Below, one piece after another: positions 1 to 9,040 of a stretch of 16,626 nucleotides of DNA (the stretch's first letter is position 1; every line of letters begins with the position of its first letter). Location of the stretch: the NCBI GenBank assembly GCA_946887085.1, contig CAMPKG010000028.1:1-16626 (forward strand), given 5' to 3'. The notes beneath the pieces are model-generated. The model saw nothing but the letters and a program-made list of their open reading frames with translations. It searched no databases and was not told the origin of the DNA. The stretch comes from an uncultured Sphingobacteriales bacterium. GTDB taxonomy: Bacteria > Bacteroidota > Bacteroidia > Chitinophagales > Chitinophagaceae. The translations under genes and the position numbers were made by a program.

Positions 1-1773
1 CTCTACGACGCTGTTCGTTCGTTTTACGACAACGGTGGCGGACCTTGCTATATCGTTTCCGTTGGCGATTACGATGCCGATATAGATGATGTAGATCTTG
101 GCGCAGGCATTGATGCGTTAAGCAAATTTGATGAACCGACACTGATCGCTTTCCCTGATGGTGTAACGCTGGATGCGGATAAGCTGGGCTCATTGCATCA
201 AAAGGCGTTGAAACAATGTGGTGAACTTGGGGACAGGTTCTGCATCTTCGACCTGAAACGTATGAATAACGGTAATGGAACAGAGAACCTCGCCAGCTCG
301 ATAGACTCTTTCCGTACCAATGTGGGCATGAACTACATCAAGTATGGTGCTGCTTACCACCCGCACATCAAAACTGTATACGACAAAACCTTCCGGTTTA
401 AGGATATCAACAACAATATTGAGCAGTCGGGAGTATCAAGAAAGTTCAAAGATTTCTTTAAGGATACCGATGTTGACACGGATGGTGTGAAGATCAAGGA
501 TAAGATAGCTAACTACGAATTGCTGACAGGTGTTACAGGCACACCCGGCGATAACGAGAATATCGCAACCGGGCTGGAAGCTTTTTATGCAACCGTAAAT
601 GCTTCAACCAATTCAGACAGCGCTTACGCTTTTTTGCTGGGTGAATACAGGGATGCTAATGAAGCGGGCAAAATGGGCAAGCTTAAAGCCATATTCAACT
701 ACTTGTTCCATTATGCACTGCAGGTAGATGGCATGATCATCAACAATAACGATGCCCTGGTAAAAACTAAAGTGATCGGGCATCCTGATTTCCTGGCAAG
801 TAATAAGAATTTCGTTAAGATCAATGTGAAGCCGATCCTGCAGGAGCTGATAGACCTTGACAATGATGCATTGGCCACAACTAAGCTGAAAGATCCTGCA
901 CCGGGCGTTACGTACGCAGGCGTTAGCGCTAAGTATAAATCAGTAGATGGCGAGAACATTTTGAAAGGAATGGTATTGACACCTGCTGTAGAGCTGATAC
1001 CGGCAGACGGTACGCAGGACTCTCGCAGGGATGCTGCCCTGTTTGTCCTGAATACCATCCATAACGAGCTGAAATCTGCGGTGGCAACTATCGTTTCTCT
1101 AGGAAGCGGATACGAGACCAGTCTCGAGCAGTCGATGGTCAAACTCGTGCCGGGTTATAAAAGCATTCTGAAAGTGCTTAACTCGAAGGTAACTACTATG
1201 CCTCCGAGTGGTGCTGTACTGGGTGTTATCGCTATGGTAGACCGCGACCGTGGAGTATGGAAAGCTCCTGCTAATGTTAGTCTTTCATCGGTATCAGGTG
1301 TCGACACTTTCATAGACGACAAAACCCAGGAAGGCATGAACGTAGATACCAATGCAGGCAAATCTATCAATGCTGTTCGCCCCTTCTATGGCAAAGGTGT
1401 ACTGGTATGGGGATCGCGTACACTGGCGGGCAACGATAACGAGTGGAGGTATGTACCTGTTCGCCGTTTCTTCAATTTCGTTGAGGAAAGCTGCAAGAAG
1501 TCTACCTCCTGGGCTGTGTTCGAGCCTAACGATGCCAATACCTGGCTGCGCATCAAAGCACAGATCGAGAACTTCCTTAATAACCTGTGGCGCCGTGGCG
1601 CATTGGCAGGTGCAAAGCCGGAGCATGCCTACATCGTGAGTTGCGGATTGGGTATTACGATGACCGCGCAGGATATCCTGAATGGCTACCTGAACGTGGA
1701 AATAGCCATGGCTGCGGTAAGGCCTGCTGAATTTGTGGTACTCAAATTCTCTCACAAACTGCAGCAATCATAA
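1..1773 (+). CDS. Contractile sheath protein (phage tail sheath family), 5' partial
   Basis: Sheath subunit of a contractile injection system; copies stack around the inner tube and contract to drive it into a target. The reading frame is open from base 1 with no start, so the N-terminus lies outside the window; 590 residues are visible. The first codons read LYDAVRSFYDNGGGPCYIVS, a conserved sheath N-terminal-domain motif. The C-terminal part, from about visible residue 465, has the hallmark sequence GVLVWGSRTLAGN, then YVPVRRFFNFVEES, and ends in a domain containing FLNNLWRRGAL, matching the core that interlocks sheath rings. The region between about residues 80 and 330 is the variable outer domain. 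The tube gene follows 42 nt later. Afp/PVC clusters usually have two or three sheath paralogues; only one is seen here, and others could lie upstream. Family assignment is sure; the exact Afp2/3/4 equivalent is not. Confidence 0.95.
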   Translation, partial: LYDAVRSFYDNGGGPCYIVSVGDYDADIDDVDLGAGIDALSKFDEPTLIAFPDGVTLDADKLGSLHQKALKQCGELGDRFCIFDLKRMNNGNGTENLASSIDSFRTNVGMNYIKYGAAYHPHIKTVYDKTFRFKDINNNIEQSGVSRKFKDFFKDTDVDTDGVKIKDKIANYELLTGVTGTPGDNENIATGLEAFYATVNASTNSDSAYAFLLGEYRDANEAGKMGKLKAIFNYLFHYALQVDGMIINNNDALVKTKVIGHPDFLASNKNFVKINVKPILQELIDLDNDALATTKLKDPAPGVTYAGVSAKYKSVDGENILKGMVLTPAVELIPADGTQDSRRDAALFVLNTIHNELKSAVATIVSLGSGYETSLEQSMVKLVPGYKSILKVLNSKVTTMPPSGAVLGVIAMVDRDRGVWKAPANVSLSSVSGVDTFIDDKTQEGMNVDTNAGKSINAVRPFYGKGVLVWGSRTLAGNDNEWRYVPVRRFFNFVEESCKKSTSWAVFEPNDANTWLRIKAQIENFLNNLWRRGALAGAKPEHAYIVSCGLGITMTAQDILNGYLNVEIAMAAVRPAEFVVLKFSHKLQQS

Positions 1774-1815
1774 TTTTTTCGAAACAAGATCTATTAACGA
1801 TATAACCTGAAAATA

Positions 1816-2250
1816 ATGGCAACACAATATCCAATACCCGCTTTTCACTTCCGCGTTGAATGGGGGGGAACCAACCTGGGCTTCACAGAAGTGTCGGGCC
1901 TGAACGTGGAGACGCAGGTGATCGAATACCGCGACGGCCTTAGCCCCGACTATTCGACCATCAAAATGCCGGGTATGCAGAAGTATGGCAACATCACTTT
2001 GAAGCGTGGTGTGATAGCCGGCGATAACGAAATGTTCCAGTGGTGGAATACCGTTCAGCTCAACAAGATAGAGAGGCGGGATATCACGATATCGCTCCTC
2101 AACGAAAAACATGAGCCGGTTGTGGTTTGGAAAGTGCGCAACGCATTTCCTGTAAAAGTTGACGGTGGTGCATTAAAAGCTACCGGCAACGAGGTATCGA
2201 TAGAGACCATGGAAGTGGCGCACGAAGGGATCACTGTTTCAAAACCATAG
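1816..2250 (+). CDS. Inner tube protein, Hcp/gp19-like (first copy)
   Basis: A 144-residue protein of the T4 gp19/Hcp-like tube family. It probably forms the stacked rings of the inner tube under the sheath. The N-terminus (YPIPAFHFRVEW) and the segment LGFTEVSGLNVETQVIEYRD are typical of Afp1/PVC1-type tube proteins, as are the central GNITLKRGV and the later ITISLLNEKHEPVVVWKVRN. The length fits a single tube domain. The start is the first ATG, 42 nt after the sheath stop and preceded by an AT-rich, SD-less stretch as is common in Bacteroidetes. The next gene begins 6 nt after the stop and encodes a diverged paralogue. Because it follows the sheath and has the short compact form, this copy is the better candidate for the main tube subunit; that choice is inference. 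Confidence 0.93.
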   Translation: MATQYPIPAFHFRVEWGGTNLGFTEVSGLNVETQVIEYRDGLSPDYSTIKMPGMQKYGNITLKRGVIAGDNEMFQWWNTVQLNKIERRDITISLLNEKHEPVVVWKVRNAFPVKVDGGALKATGNEVSIETMEVAHEGITVSKP

Positions 2251-2256
2251 TAGCTG

Positions 2257-2724
2257 ATGGCAACAGGGGCAATATATCCTTCGCCCGGCTTTCACTTCAA
2301 AGTAGTATTTGAAGGGCTGGACAGCGAGGCCGAGATCGACACGCGTTTCCAGGAAGTGACCGGCCTGAATGCCGAACTATCTGCCGAAGAGTTGGTAGAA
2401 GGCGGCGAGAACAGGTTCGTGTATAAACTTCCGGTGCGTACGAAGTTTCCGAACCTCGTGCTGAAAAGGGGTATGCCCACAACGCAATCATCGCCGTTAA
2501 ACGACTGGGTACGCGGAGCCATGTACAATTTCGACTTTAAGCTTTGCGACGTGCAGGTGACACTGCTCAACGAAAAGCACGAGCCGGCTGCGGCATGGAA
2601 GTTCAACGGCGTTTACCCGGTTAAATGGAATGTCTCCGACTTGAAAGCAACGGATAACTCTTTTGTGATCGAAGTACTCGAGCTGGCCTATCAGCGGTCG
2701 GAACGGATGGCTTCGCTAACTTAA
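2257..2724 (+). CDS. Inner tube protein, gp19-like (second, diverged copy)
   Basis: A 155-residue paralogue of the preceding gene. Shared landmarks are the N-terminal YPSPGFHFKVVFEGL, a VTGLNAELSAEE segment where the first copy has VSGLNVETQ, the LVLKRGM core, and VTLLNEKHEPAAAWKFNGVYPVKW near the C-terminus (in two adjoining parts). It is longer by an insertion around residues 20-30 (SEAEIDTRFQE). In Afp/PVC-type particles one of two tube-like proteins builds the tube and another forms the initiator layer joining tube to spike. By analogy this copy is a candidate initiator (Afp5-like), or it could be a second tube subunit. It is 6 nt downstream of the first tube gene and 4 nt upstream of a very small gene, so it is surely cotranscribed. 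Confidence 0.9.
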   Translation: MATGAIYPSPGFHFKVVFEGLDSEAEIDTRFQEVTGLNAELSAEELVEGGENRFVYKLPVRTKFPNLVLKRGMPTTQSSPLNDWVRGAMYNFDFKLCDVQVTLLNEKHEPAAAWKFNGVYPVKWNVSDLKATDNSFVIEVLELAYQRSERMASLT

Positions 2725-2728
2725 AACT

Positions 2729-2899
2729 ATGCCTGTAGAAATAAGGGAACTGGTGATAAAAGCAACCATCGACGAATCTGCACCGCAGCAGTCCTCTACG
2801 TCTTCGGGCAACGGAGGTACGGCTAAAGTGGACGACACCGCTGTGCAAAAGATCATCGACCAGGTATTGAGCAAACTTAGAAACATCAACGAACGCTAG
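2729..2899 (+). CDS. Small eCIS-associated protein, DUF5908-type (56 aa)
   Basis: A short gene in the 181-bp gap between the tube and adaptor genes. It reads MPVEIRELVIKATIDESAPQ at the N-terminus, then a Ser/Gly/Asn-rich linker (about residues 21-31), then an amphipathic helix with VQKIIDQVLSKLRNINER at the end. The MPVEIRELVIKA start is the signature I associate with the DUF5908 family, found at exactly this place in Bacteroidetes CIS clusters; that match is from memory and was not searched. It starts 4 nt after the tube stop and ends 6 nt before the next ATG, which fits a packed operon. The position resembles afp6. Its role is not known to me; a small adaptor or assembly partner near the tube initiator is a guess. 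Confidence 0.8.
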   Translation: MPVEIRELVIKATIDESAPQQSSTSSGNGGTAKVDDTAVQKIIDQVLSKLRNINER

Positions 2900-2905
2900 C
2901 ACAAC

Positions 2906-3607
2906 ATGGCAAGCCATCTGGAAAACGGACAACTGACCAAACTGAAGTTTACCGCTTATAAAGCCATCGACTTTTCGGAGAAGAATGCCGAGGCGGGTGA
3001 GTACGAGGTAATGTTCAACCCGGCTGCCATAGCAGTCAAGCTGCAGGTTGACAGGGAAGAATCGCAGGGTAACGGATCTACCACCAGTGAAATGCGGTTC
3101 AAGAAGATCAAGCCACAGGATTTCCAGTTCGAGTTCATCATTGATGGTACAGGTGCTGTGACCGCGGAGAAGAAGAGTGTTCCCGATGAAGTGGAGCGGT
3201 TTCTGAAAGTGGTATATAGCTACAACGGTACGACGCATGCGCCCAACTATGTAATGGTGCGCTATGGGGCTGTGCTGCTGAAGACAGTGATGAAAACGGT
3301 GGATGTCAACTACACGCTTTTCAAAGCTGACGGTACGCCACTGCGTGCTAAAGTGACGATAACATTGACCAGTTGCGTGGACCAGGAGCTGAGTGAGATG
3401 GTGAACAGTAAAAGCTCGCCCGACCTGACCCACAAACGCACGGTAAAGCAAACAGAACGCCTGATAAGCATGGCCTACTCGATCTATGATAACAACCAGT
3501 ATTACCTGGATGTTGCCAAAGTGAATGGCCTGAACAGTTTCAGGCGTGTAGCTACGGGGACAGATGTATTCTTTCCCCCTTTAGAAAAAACGACCAAGAA
3601 TGCCTGA
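2906..3607 (+). CDS. CIS spike/tube adaptor with C-terminal LysM-like domain (Afp7/gp53-like)
   Basis: A 233-residue baseplate-hub protein. The N-terminal part contains YEVMFNPAAIAVKLQVDRE, which marks the CIS tube/LysM adaptor family, followed by IKPQDFQFEFIIDGTGAV and a beta-rich segment VMVRYGAVLLKTVMKTVDV. The last 50 residues (about 181-230: TERLISMAYSIYDNNQYYLD, then VAKVNGLNSFRRVATGTDVFFPP) look like a LysM-like fold, as in Afp7 and gp53. In these particles the protein links the initiator tube layer to the spike or fastens the baseplate around the hub. It overlaps the spike gene by 8 nt, so the two are probably translationally coupled. The family call is strong; the structural position is taken from characterised Afp/PVC particles. 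Confidence 0.9.
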   Translation: MASHLENGQLTKLKFTAYKAIDFSEKNAEAGEYEVMFNPAAIAVKLQVDREESQGNGSTTSEMRFKKIKPQDFQFEFIIDGTGAVTAEKKSVPDEVERFLKVVYSYNGTTHAPNYVMVRYGAVLLKTVMKTVDVNYTLFKADGTPLRAKVTITLTSCVDQELSEMVNSKSSPDLTHKRTVKQTERLISMAYSIYDNNQYYLDVAKVNGLNSFRRVATGTDVFFPPLEKTTKNA

Positions 3608-5354
3608 GAATAGTAACCGGTTAGTACCCACTCCTGCGAATAGCGACCTTCCGACATATACGATACTGTTGGACGGCGAAGCTATCTCGTCGACCTACCA
3701 GGTAATGGTGATAACGGTGAGCAAGGCATTGAACAGAATTAGCGAAGCGGAGGTCATTTTTCTTGATGGCGATGTTTCTGCGGAAACATTTCCGTTGAGC
3801 GATAAACCTGATTTTGTTCCGGGTGCTGCTTTAGAAATAAAAGCTGGGTATCACCAACAGGAAGAAACCATTTTTAAAGGAACGATCATAAAGCATGCTA
3901 TCAAGGTGATCCAGAACGATACGCCTGTGTTGGTGATAACGCTGAAACACAATTGTTTCAAACTGGCTCTTTCGAGAAATAGCAGACTGTTTCCTGATAG
4001 CAAGGATAGCGATGCCATCTCTACAATACTGGATGAATACAGCCAGAAAAAAGAGGTAGAAGATACAACAGTAACCCACGAACATTTGCTTCAGTATAAT
4101 GCCACCGATTGGGACTTCGTGGTGATGCGCGCGGAGATGAACGGGCTCGCTGTTATCAATGAGAACGAAAAGCTAACGATAAAGAAGCCCGATGTAAGCG
4201 GCGATGCGAAGCTGGAATTGTATTATGGTACATCCATGCTGGAATTTGAAGCAGAGCTTGACGCGAGAAGCAGCTTCAAAGAATGGAAAGCAAAGACATG
4301 GAGTGCTGCCGATCAGGCGTCGCAGGAAGAAGACGGCAGCAGCTCACTGGCAGAACCCGGCAATTTTTCAAGCACCGACGCAGCAACTGCAGTAGGCGAT
4401 CCCCAATTGAAGATCAGCCTGCCCAACCAGCTGGAAACGGCCGAGATAAAAGCTGTTGCTGATGCTAAAGCTGCACGCACAAAACTTTCGAAAATAAAGG
4501 GCCGCGCAAAATGTATCGGCTTTGCGGCAATACAGCCCGGCGATATTATTGGCCTGCATGGTGTAGGTGAAAGGTTTAATGGTAAAGCCTACGTATCGGG
4601 CGTACGCCACTTTATCACGCACGGCAAATGGGAAACCGATATACAATTCGGTATGAGTTTCGCCACGCATGCCGAACGCTTTACCGATATAGCCGATAAA
4701 CCTGCAGGTGGCCTGCTCCCATCTGTCAATGGATTGCAGATAGGCATTGTTGCCCAACTGCAGGACGACCCCAAGGGTGAGGACCGCATTCTTTTAAAGA
4801 TACCCGGCTTGTCAGAAGCTGACGAAGCCGTATGGGCGAGAATAGCATGCCTCGATGCAGGTAAAGAACGCGGAAGTTTTTTCCGACCTGAAATAGGTGA
4901 TGAAGTAGTGGTGGGTTTTCTAAATGATGACCCGCGCAATGCGATAGTGCTGGGCATGATGAACAGCAGTAAGCTGCCTGCACCATTGCCTGGCAGCGAT
5001 GACAATCATCAAAAAGGTTTTGTTACGAGGGAGAAAATGAAACTCATCTTCGATGATGAGAAAAAAAGTATCACGATAGAAACACCAGCAGGCAATACCA
5101 TTATTATCAGCGATGATGAAAAAGGTATAACGCTGAAAGATGAGAATGGCAATAAAATGCAAATGAATACCGATGGGATAATTATGGAAAGTGCAAAGGA
5201 CGTGCAGATAAAAGCCACCGGCGATATCAAGATAGAAGGAATAAACGTAGAGATAAAGGCCAGCGCCAACCTGAAGGGTGAAGGATCGGCAGGAGCTGCT
5301 TTTAAATCGAGCGCGATAACAGAAATAAAAGGTTCACTGGTAAATATTAACTAG
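3600..5354 (+). CDS. VgrG-like central spike protein (gp27-gp5 fusion)
   Basis: A 584-residue spike protein. Residues about 1-370 correspond to the gp27-like hub part (for example TYTILLDGEAISSTYQVMVI near the start, and the later AKCIGFAAIQPGDIIGLHG). Residues about 376-460 form the gp5-type OB-fold, starting LQIGIVAQLQDDPKGEDRIL and including FFRPEIGDEVVVGFLNDDPR. From about 476 onward short beta repeats (SITIETPAGNTIIISDDEKG, then further ITLKD, VQIKATGDIKIEG and VEIKASANLKGEG units) should form the trimeric beta-helix needle. No extra C-terminal effector domain is fused: the protein ends at EIKGSLVNIN. The ATG overlaps the adaptor gene, and the PAAR gene starts at the base right after the stop. 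This fits Afp8/PVC8 or a T6SS VgrG; operon context favours the eCIS form. Confidence 0.95.
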   Translation: MPENSNRLVPTPANSDLPTYTILLDGEAISSTYQVMVITVSKALNRISEAEVIFLDGDVSAETFPLSDKPDFVPGAALEIKAGYHQQEETIFKGTIIKHAIKVIQNDTPVLVITLKHNCFKLALSRNSRLFPDSKDSDAISTILDEYSQKKEVEDTTVTHEHLLQYNATDWDFVVMRAEMNGLAVINENEKLTIKKPDVSGDAKLELYYGTSMLEFEAELDARSSFKEWKAKTWSAADQASQEEDGSSSLAEPGNFSSTDAATAVGDPQLKISLPNQLETAEIKAVADAKAARTKLSKIKGRAKCIGFAAIQPGDIIGLHGVGERFNGKAYVSGVRHFITHGKWETDIQFGMSFATHAERFTDIADKPAGGLLPSVNGLQIGIVAQLQDDPKGEDRILLKIPGLSEADEAVWARIACLDAGKERGSFFRPEIGDEVVVGFLNDDPRNAIVLGMMNSSKLPAPLPGSDDNHQKGFVTREKMKLIFDDEKKSITIETPAGNTIIISDDEKGITLKDENGNKMQMNTDGIIMESAKDVQIKATGDIKIEGINVEIKASANLKGEGSAGAAFKSSAITEIKGSLVNIN

Positions 5355-5636
5355 ATGCCATCAGCAGCAAGAACAGGCGATACAACGAACCATGGTGGAA
5401 CTGTAGTTGGTCCCGGTACACCAACGGTGATGATCGGAGGAATGCCAGCCTCAGTGGTGGGTGACACGCATATCTGTGTGATACCGCCCAACACCGGGCA
5501 TGTTACGGTTTCGGCATTTCCGATGGGTAGCGCTACGGTAATGATAGGAGGTAAACCTGCGATACGTACTTCAGATGCATGCATCTGTGGGGCAATGGCA
5601 GTGGTCGGATGTCCGACTGTAATGATAGGAGGATAA
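5355..5636 (+). CDS. PAAR-like spike tip protein
   Basis: A 93-residue PAAR-like protein that should cap and sharpen the VgrG trimer. It is built on three pseudo-repeats, each ending in TVMIGG (residues 24-29, 61-66 and 88-93), which matches the threefold fold of PAAR cones. Likely metal ligands are His13, His39, His49 and Cys76 or Cys78; PAAR tips usually bind zinc through three His and one Cys. No toxin domain is attached, so it would be a plain tip rather than an evolved effector. Its ATG follows the VgrG stop directly, and a double stop (TAATAA) is followed at once by the gp25-like gene. This is the Afp10-type component. Confidence 0.93.
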   Translation: MPSAARTGDTTNHGGTVVGPGTPTVMIGGMPASVVGDTHICVIPPNTGHVTVSAFPMGSATVMIGGKPAIRTSDACICGAMAVVGCPTVMIGG

Positions 5637-5639
5637 TAA

Positions 5640-6053
5640 ATGGAAGAAACAAGATCATTTCTCGGTACAGGCTGGAGCTTTCCACCGCAGTTCTCGAAAC
5701 CTGCGGGAGGTGTGGTGATGATCAGCGATGAGACCGATATAAAGAACAGCATGGAAGTGTTGCTATCCACCAGGGTGGGTGAGCGGATACTGCAACCTAA
5801 GTATGGCTGCAACCTGGATGAAATATTGTTTGAGCCTTTGACCGTGTCTTTGCAGACTTACATCAAAGACCTTGTGTTTACAGCCATCTATTATTTCGAA
5901 CCGAGGATAAAACCGGAGAACGTGACGCTGATACCATCTGCTGAAGAAGGTTTGGTGATCGTTTCGGTAGATTATATGATAAGAGCTACGAATACACGGC
6001 ACAACCTCGTGTATCCTTTTTACCTAAATGAGGGCACGAACATTCAACCATGA
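5640..6053 (+). CDS. Baseplate wedge protein, GPW/gp25 family
   Basis: A 137-residue gp25-like protein (Afp9/TssE type), which nucleates sheath assembly at the baseplate. The N-terminus FLGTGWSFPPQF is typical. The segment ILLSTRVGER-like here reads VLLSTRVGERILQPKYGCNL (about residues 40-59) and covers the conserved glutamate-arginine helix of the family. The C-terminus (DYMIRATNTRHNLVYPFYLN) is the expected last strands. The gene begins 3 nt after the PAAR stop and its own stop overlaps the next ATG (ATGA, 4 nt), so translation is probably coupled to the baseplate J gene. Length is normal. Confidence 0.94.
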   Translation: MEETRSFLGTGWSFPPQFSKPAGGVVMISDETDIKNSMEVLLSTRVGERILQPKYGCNLDEILFEPLTVSLQTYIKDLVFTAIYYFEPRIKPENVTLIPSAEEGLVIVSVDYMIRATNTRHNLVYPFYLNEGTNIQP

Positions 6054-9040
6054 GCGAATCTTGTAACATACCACATCCTCTTCAGCGCGAAGGTACCTAC
6101 CAGTTCGAAAGGTATCCTGATGCCCTGCGGCCGGACTATGTGAAACTGGATGGACGTTCGGCTGAAGATCTGTTGATACAGGCAGCTAAGTTTGCGGAGT
6201 CGGTTGTTTATTATAATGATCAGAATCTGCCCGACGGCGACTGGACCTCTTTCTTTGAAGAGGTATATGATTATAAGTCAAAGAAACTGAAGTTTGACTC
6301 AATAGCTGAGCTGGAAGAAAAAGCCAGTACAAGTCCACATATTGCATTGTTCGTCACCTTCCTGAAGCTATATGGTTTTTCGCAGGATCATTTGAACAAC
6401 CTTACGAAGAAGCAACTCGATTTTTACTACCAGGATATTCTGAAACTGAAGCCACTGGCAGAAGAGCCCGACAAAGTTGCTGTGCTTTTCGAACCTGAAA
6501 AGAATACCGCACAGGTTAACGTGCCAAAGGGAACGGTGTTGCTTGCAGGTAAAGACGATACAGGTAAACCGCTCTACTTTAAAACGAATGATGAGCTGAT
6601 CGTCAATAAAGCGAAGGTGGCTGAAGTGAAGACAGTATTCCTGAAGAAAAATGCAGGTAACACGCTGAATATATTTAAAGCGGAGAATGCCTTAACTGAG
6701 AACGTTGTTGACCCCGCGGGTGCCGTTAAAAGCTGGCGGGCATTCGGGTCGGCTGAGAACATGCAGGCGCAATTAGGTTTCGCTTTTTCATCACCTGTAC
6801 TTAACCTGCCGGAAGGCAAGCGAAGGATCACGCTGGAACTGCAGGGAATTACCAGCCTGAAACGTGAAGGACTGATAGCGGAATATACCTCGGTGAGAGG
6901 ATGGCAGAAAGCAGAGGTAGATACTTTGCCGGGAGTGAATAATGTTGCCGGTGACAGCCTGCAATACCTGCTGGTGAAACTTGATCCAGGTGATCCCGCG
7001 ATGGTACCATATAATGAAGCAGTGCATAAAGAAGGCTATGCTGCAACACACCCTGTCGTGCGCTTGCGGCTGGATAATAGCAATGAGAATAATTTCAGGG
7101 ATACATATGCGATACTGAAGAATGTACCTGTGTCATCCATCAAGCTGACTGTGAATGTAACCGGGTTAAGAAGCCTGATCATACAAAATGACGGAGGCGT
7201 GCTGGATCCTGCGAAGCCGTTCTTCCCCTTTGGTTCACTACCGGTAAAGCATAAATCGACTTTGTACATCGGTGCTTACGAGGCGTTCAATAAATACCTG
7301 AAATCTTTTCACATTTCGATGAACTGGAAAGGTATTCCGGGTAATATGAAGACGCATTATGCGGAATACTCTTCAGCGGGAAATGAATTTTTAGATCAAT
7401 GGCGCACACCGGCAAACAAGATGAAAGTATTCCAACAAGGCCATCCCCCCGGAAAAGTTTCTATACTGGATGAAGGCGGATGGAAGCATTTGCCGAATAA
7501 TGATGGCGCGCAGTACAAGGACAATTCAAAACATTCAACAACCAACACTTTCAAGCCAAAAAGCAATGCGCTGAAAAGTGAATATGAATATGCTCAGCCT
7601 AAGAACTATGCGGTAAACAGCCGGTGGGGATTCATCAAGATAGAGTTGGGTTATGATTTCGGTCATGCGCAATATCCTAAGATATTGACGAATGCAGCCA
7701 TCGCAAAGACGACAACGCCGACTACGCCTTTGCCCAATGCGCCTTACACACCTGAATTCAATTCACTGCATCTTGATTACGTGGCACAGGCAACTATAGA
7801 CTTGAAGGAACATTCATTGTTCCATTTGCACCCATTTGGAGAAGAAAAGCTGACGGATACAAACAATACTTTGATCCCAACATATATCGACGAAGGCAAT
7901 CTTCTGATCGGCTTGAGTGGTGTGCCATCTTCGCAGGTGGTAAGTGTGTTCTTCCAGATGCATGATGATACCGGCGACCTGGACAAAGAAATAAGTGACG
8001 AGAACAAAATTACCTGGAGTTATCTGTCGGGTAACGACTGGCAGAACTTTGGCAAGGAACATATCATTAAGAACACCACGCTTAATTTCTCAACCACAGG
8101 GTTCATCAAATTCAACCTGCCCGCAGATGCGGTTTCAAAGCACAACATTTTAACCGATGGGTTGGTTTGGATAAAAGCTGCTGTGCCGAAAGACAGCACG
8201 GCATACCCATTCGTCATCGGCATAGAAACACAGGCTATAGAAGCTGTATACGATAACAGGAGCAATGACCCTGCGAGATTGAGCAAGCCGCTGGCCGCGG
8301 GTACCATCACTAAACTGGAGACACGCATCAACGGTGTTAAGAAAGTAGTGCAGCCGTATGCATCTTATGGAGGACGGCCTGAAGAACAGGATGCGAGCTA
8401 CTACACACGTGTAAGTGAAAGACTTAGACACAAGGGCCGGGCCTGGAGTATCTGGGATTATGAGCGCCTGGTGCTGGAGCGTTTCCCATCCATCTATAAA
8501 GTAAAATGTATCTCGCACAGCAACCTGCAATCGGAATATGTGACGGGTAATGCAATGATCGTCCTGTTGCCCAATCCGGCCAATGTCAACTTCCAGGATG
8601 CTTTGCAGCCACGCGTTAGTAAATCAGTGATAGAGTCGGTGAAGGAATACATCAGCAGCCTGACGTCTGCATTTGCGCATATAGAGGTCATCAACCCCCA
8701 ATACGAGCCGTTGAAGATCGTTTGTGATGTGAAGATCAGACCTGAGTTTGGTGACGAGGCTTTTTATGGCAACCAACTGAAGAAGGAGTTGGCTGCTTTT
8801 ATCGCTCCGTGGAGTGTTGATGGCAGGAGGCAGATATCGTTTGAAGGAAAGATCTATAAATCGCAGCTGATAAATTTTATTGAGGAGCGGGCATACATAG
8901 ATTATGTGACCAATTTTGATGTGATAAGGACCAGTACCAATACGAAGTGTGGGGAGCTGATAACTGCAGAGAAAGAGTGCAATATTCTCACATCGGTAGC
9001 ATTTGAAAACCATATTGTGAATACCAACGCAACATGCTAG
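6050..9040 (+). CDS. Baseplate J family wedge protein (Afp11/gp6-like)
   Basis: A 996-residue baseplate wedge protein. It is the large Bacteroidetes eCIS form of baseplate J/gp6, with wedge subunits forming the ring around the spike. The best marker is the C-terminal J region: GGRPEEQDASYYTRVSERLR at about residues 774-793, followed by HKGRAWSIWDYERLVLERFP and YKVKCISHSN. A later strand-helix unit KIVCDVKIRPEFGDEAFYGN (about 880-900) is typical of the J C-terminal domain. The N-terminal part (AEDLLIQAAKFAESVVYYND) resembles other eCIS J proteins. The middle, about 200-760, is beta-rich and divergent. The start overlaps the gp25 gene by 4 nt and the end overlaps the next gene by 7 nt. Confidence 0.92.
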   Translation: MSESCNIPHPLQREGTYQFERYPDALRPDYVKLDGRSAEDLLIQAAKFAESVVYYNDQNLPDGDWTSFFEEVYDYKSKKLKFDSIAELEEKASTSPHIALFVTFLKLYGFSQDHLNNLTKKQLDFYYQDILKLKPLAEEPDKVAVLFEPEKNTAQVNVPKGTVLLAGKDDTGKPLYFKTNDELIVNKAKVAEVKTVFLKKNAGNTLNIFKAENALTENVVDPAGAVKSWRAFGSAENMQAQLGFAFSSPVLNLPEGKRRITLELQGITSLKREGLIAEYTSVRGWQKAEVDTLPGVNNVAGDSLQYLLVKLDPGDPAMVPYNEAVHKEGYAATHPVVRLRLDNSNENNFRDTYAILKNVPVSSIKLTVNVTGLRSLIIQNDGGVLDPAKPFFPFGSLPVKHKSTLYIGAYEAFNKYLKSFHISMNWKGIPGNMKTHYAEYSSAGNEFLDQWRTPANKMKVFQQGHPPGKVSILDEGGWKHLPNNDGAQYKDNSKHSTTNTFKPKSNALKSEYEYAQPKNYAVNSRWGFIKIELGYDFGHAQYPKILTNAAIAKTTTPTTPLPNAPYTPEFNSLHLDYVAQATIDLKEHSLFHLHPFGEEKLTDTNNTLIPTYIDEGNLLIGLSGVPSSQVVSVFFQMHDDTGDLDKEISDENKITWSYLSGNDWQNFGKEHIIKNTTLNFSTTGFIKFNLPADAVSKHNILTDGLVWIKAAVPKDSTAYPFVIGIETQAIEAVYDNRSNDPARLSKPLAAGTITKLETRINGVKKVVQPYASYGGRPEEQDASYYTRVSERLRHKGRAWSIWDYERLVLERFPSIYKVKCISHSNLQSEYVTGNAMIVLLPNPANVNFQDALQPRVSKSVIESVKEYISSLTSAFAHIEVINPQYEPLKIVCDVKIRPEFGDEAFYGNQLKKELAAFIAPWSVDGRRQISFEGKIYKSQLINFIEERAYIDYVTNFDVIRTSTNTKCGELITAEKECNILTSVAFENHIVNTNATC

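Noticed and set aside
711..1142. Antisense ORF of 143 aa in the sheath gene
   Set aside because: A shadow of the sheath frame; composition is not protein-like and there is no motif. The same holds for the other - strand ORFs within the CIS operon, including 2621-3451 and 10642-11487.
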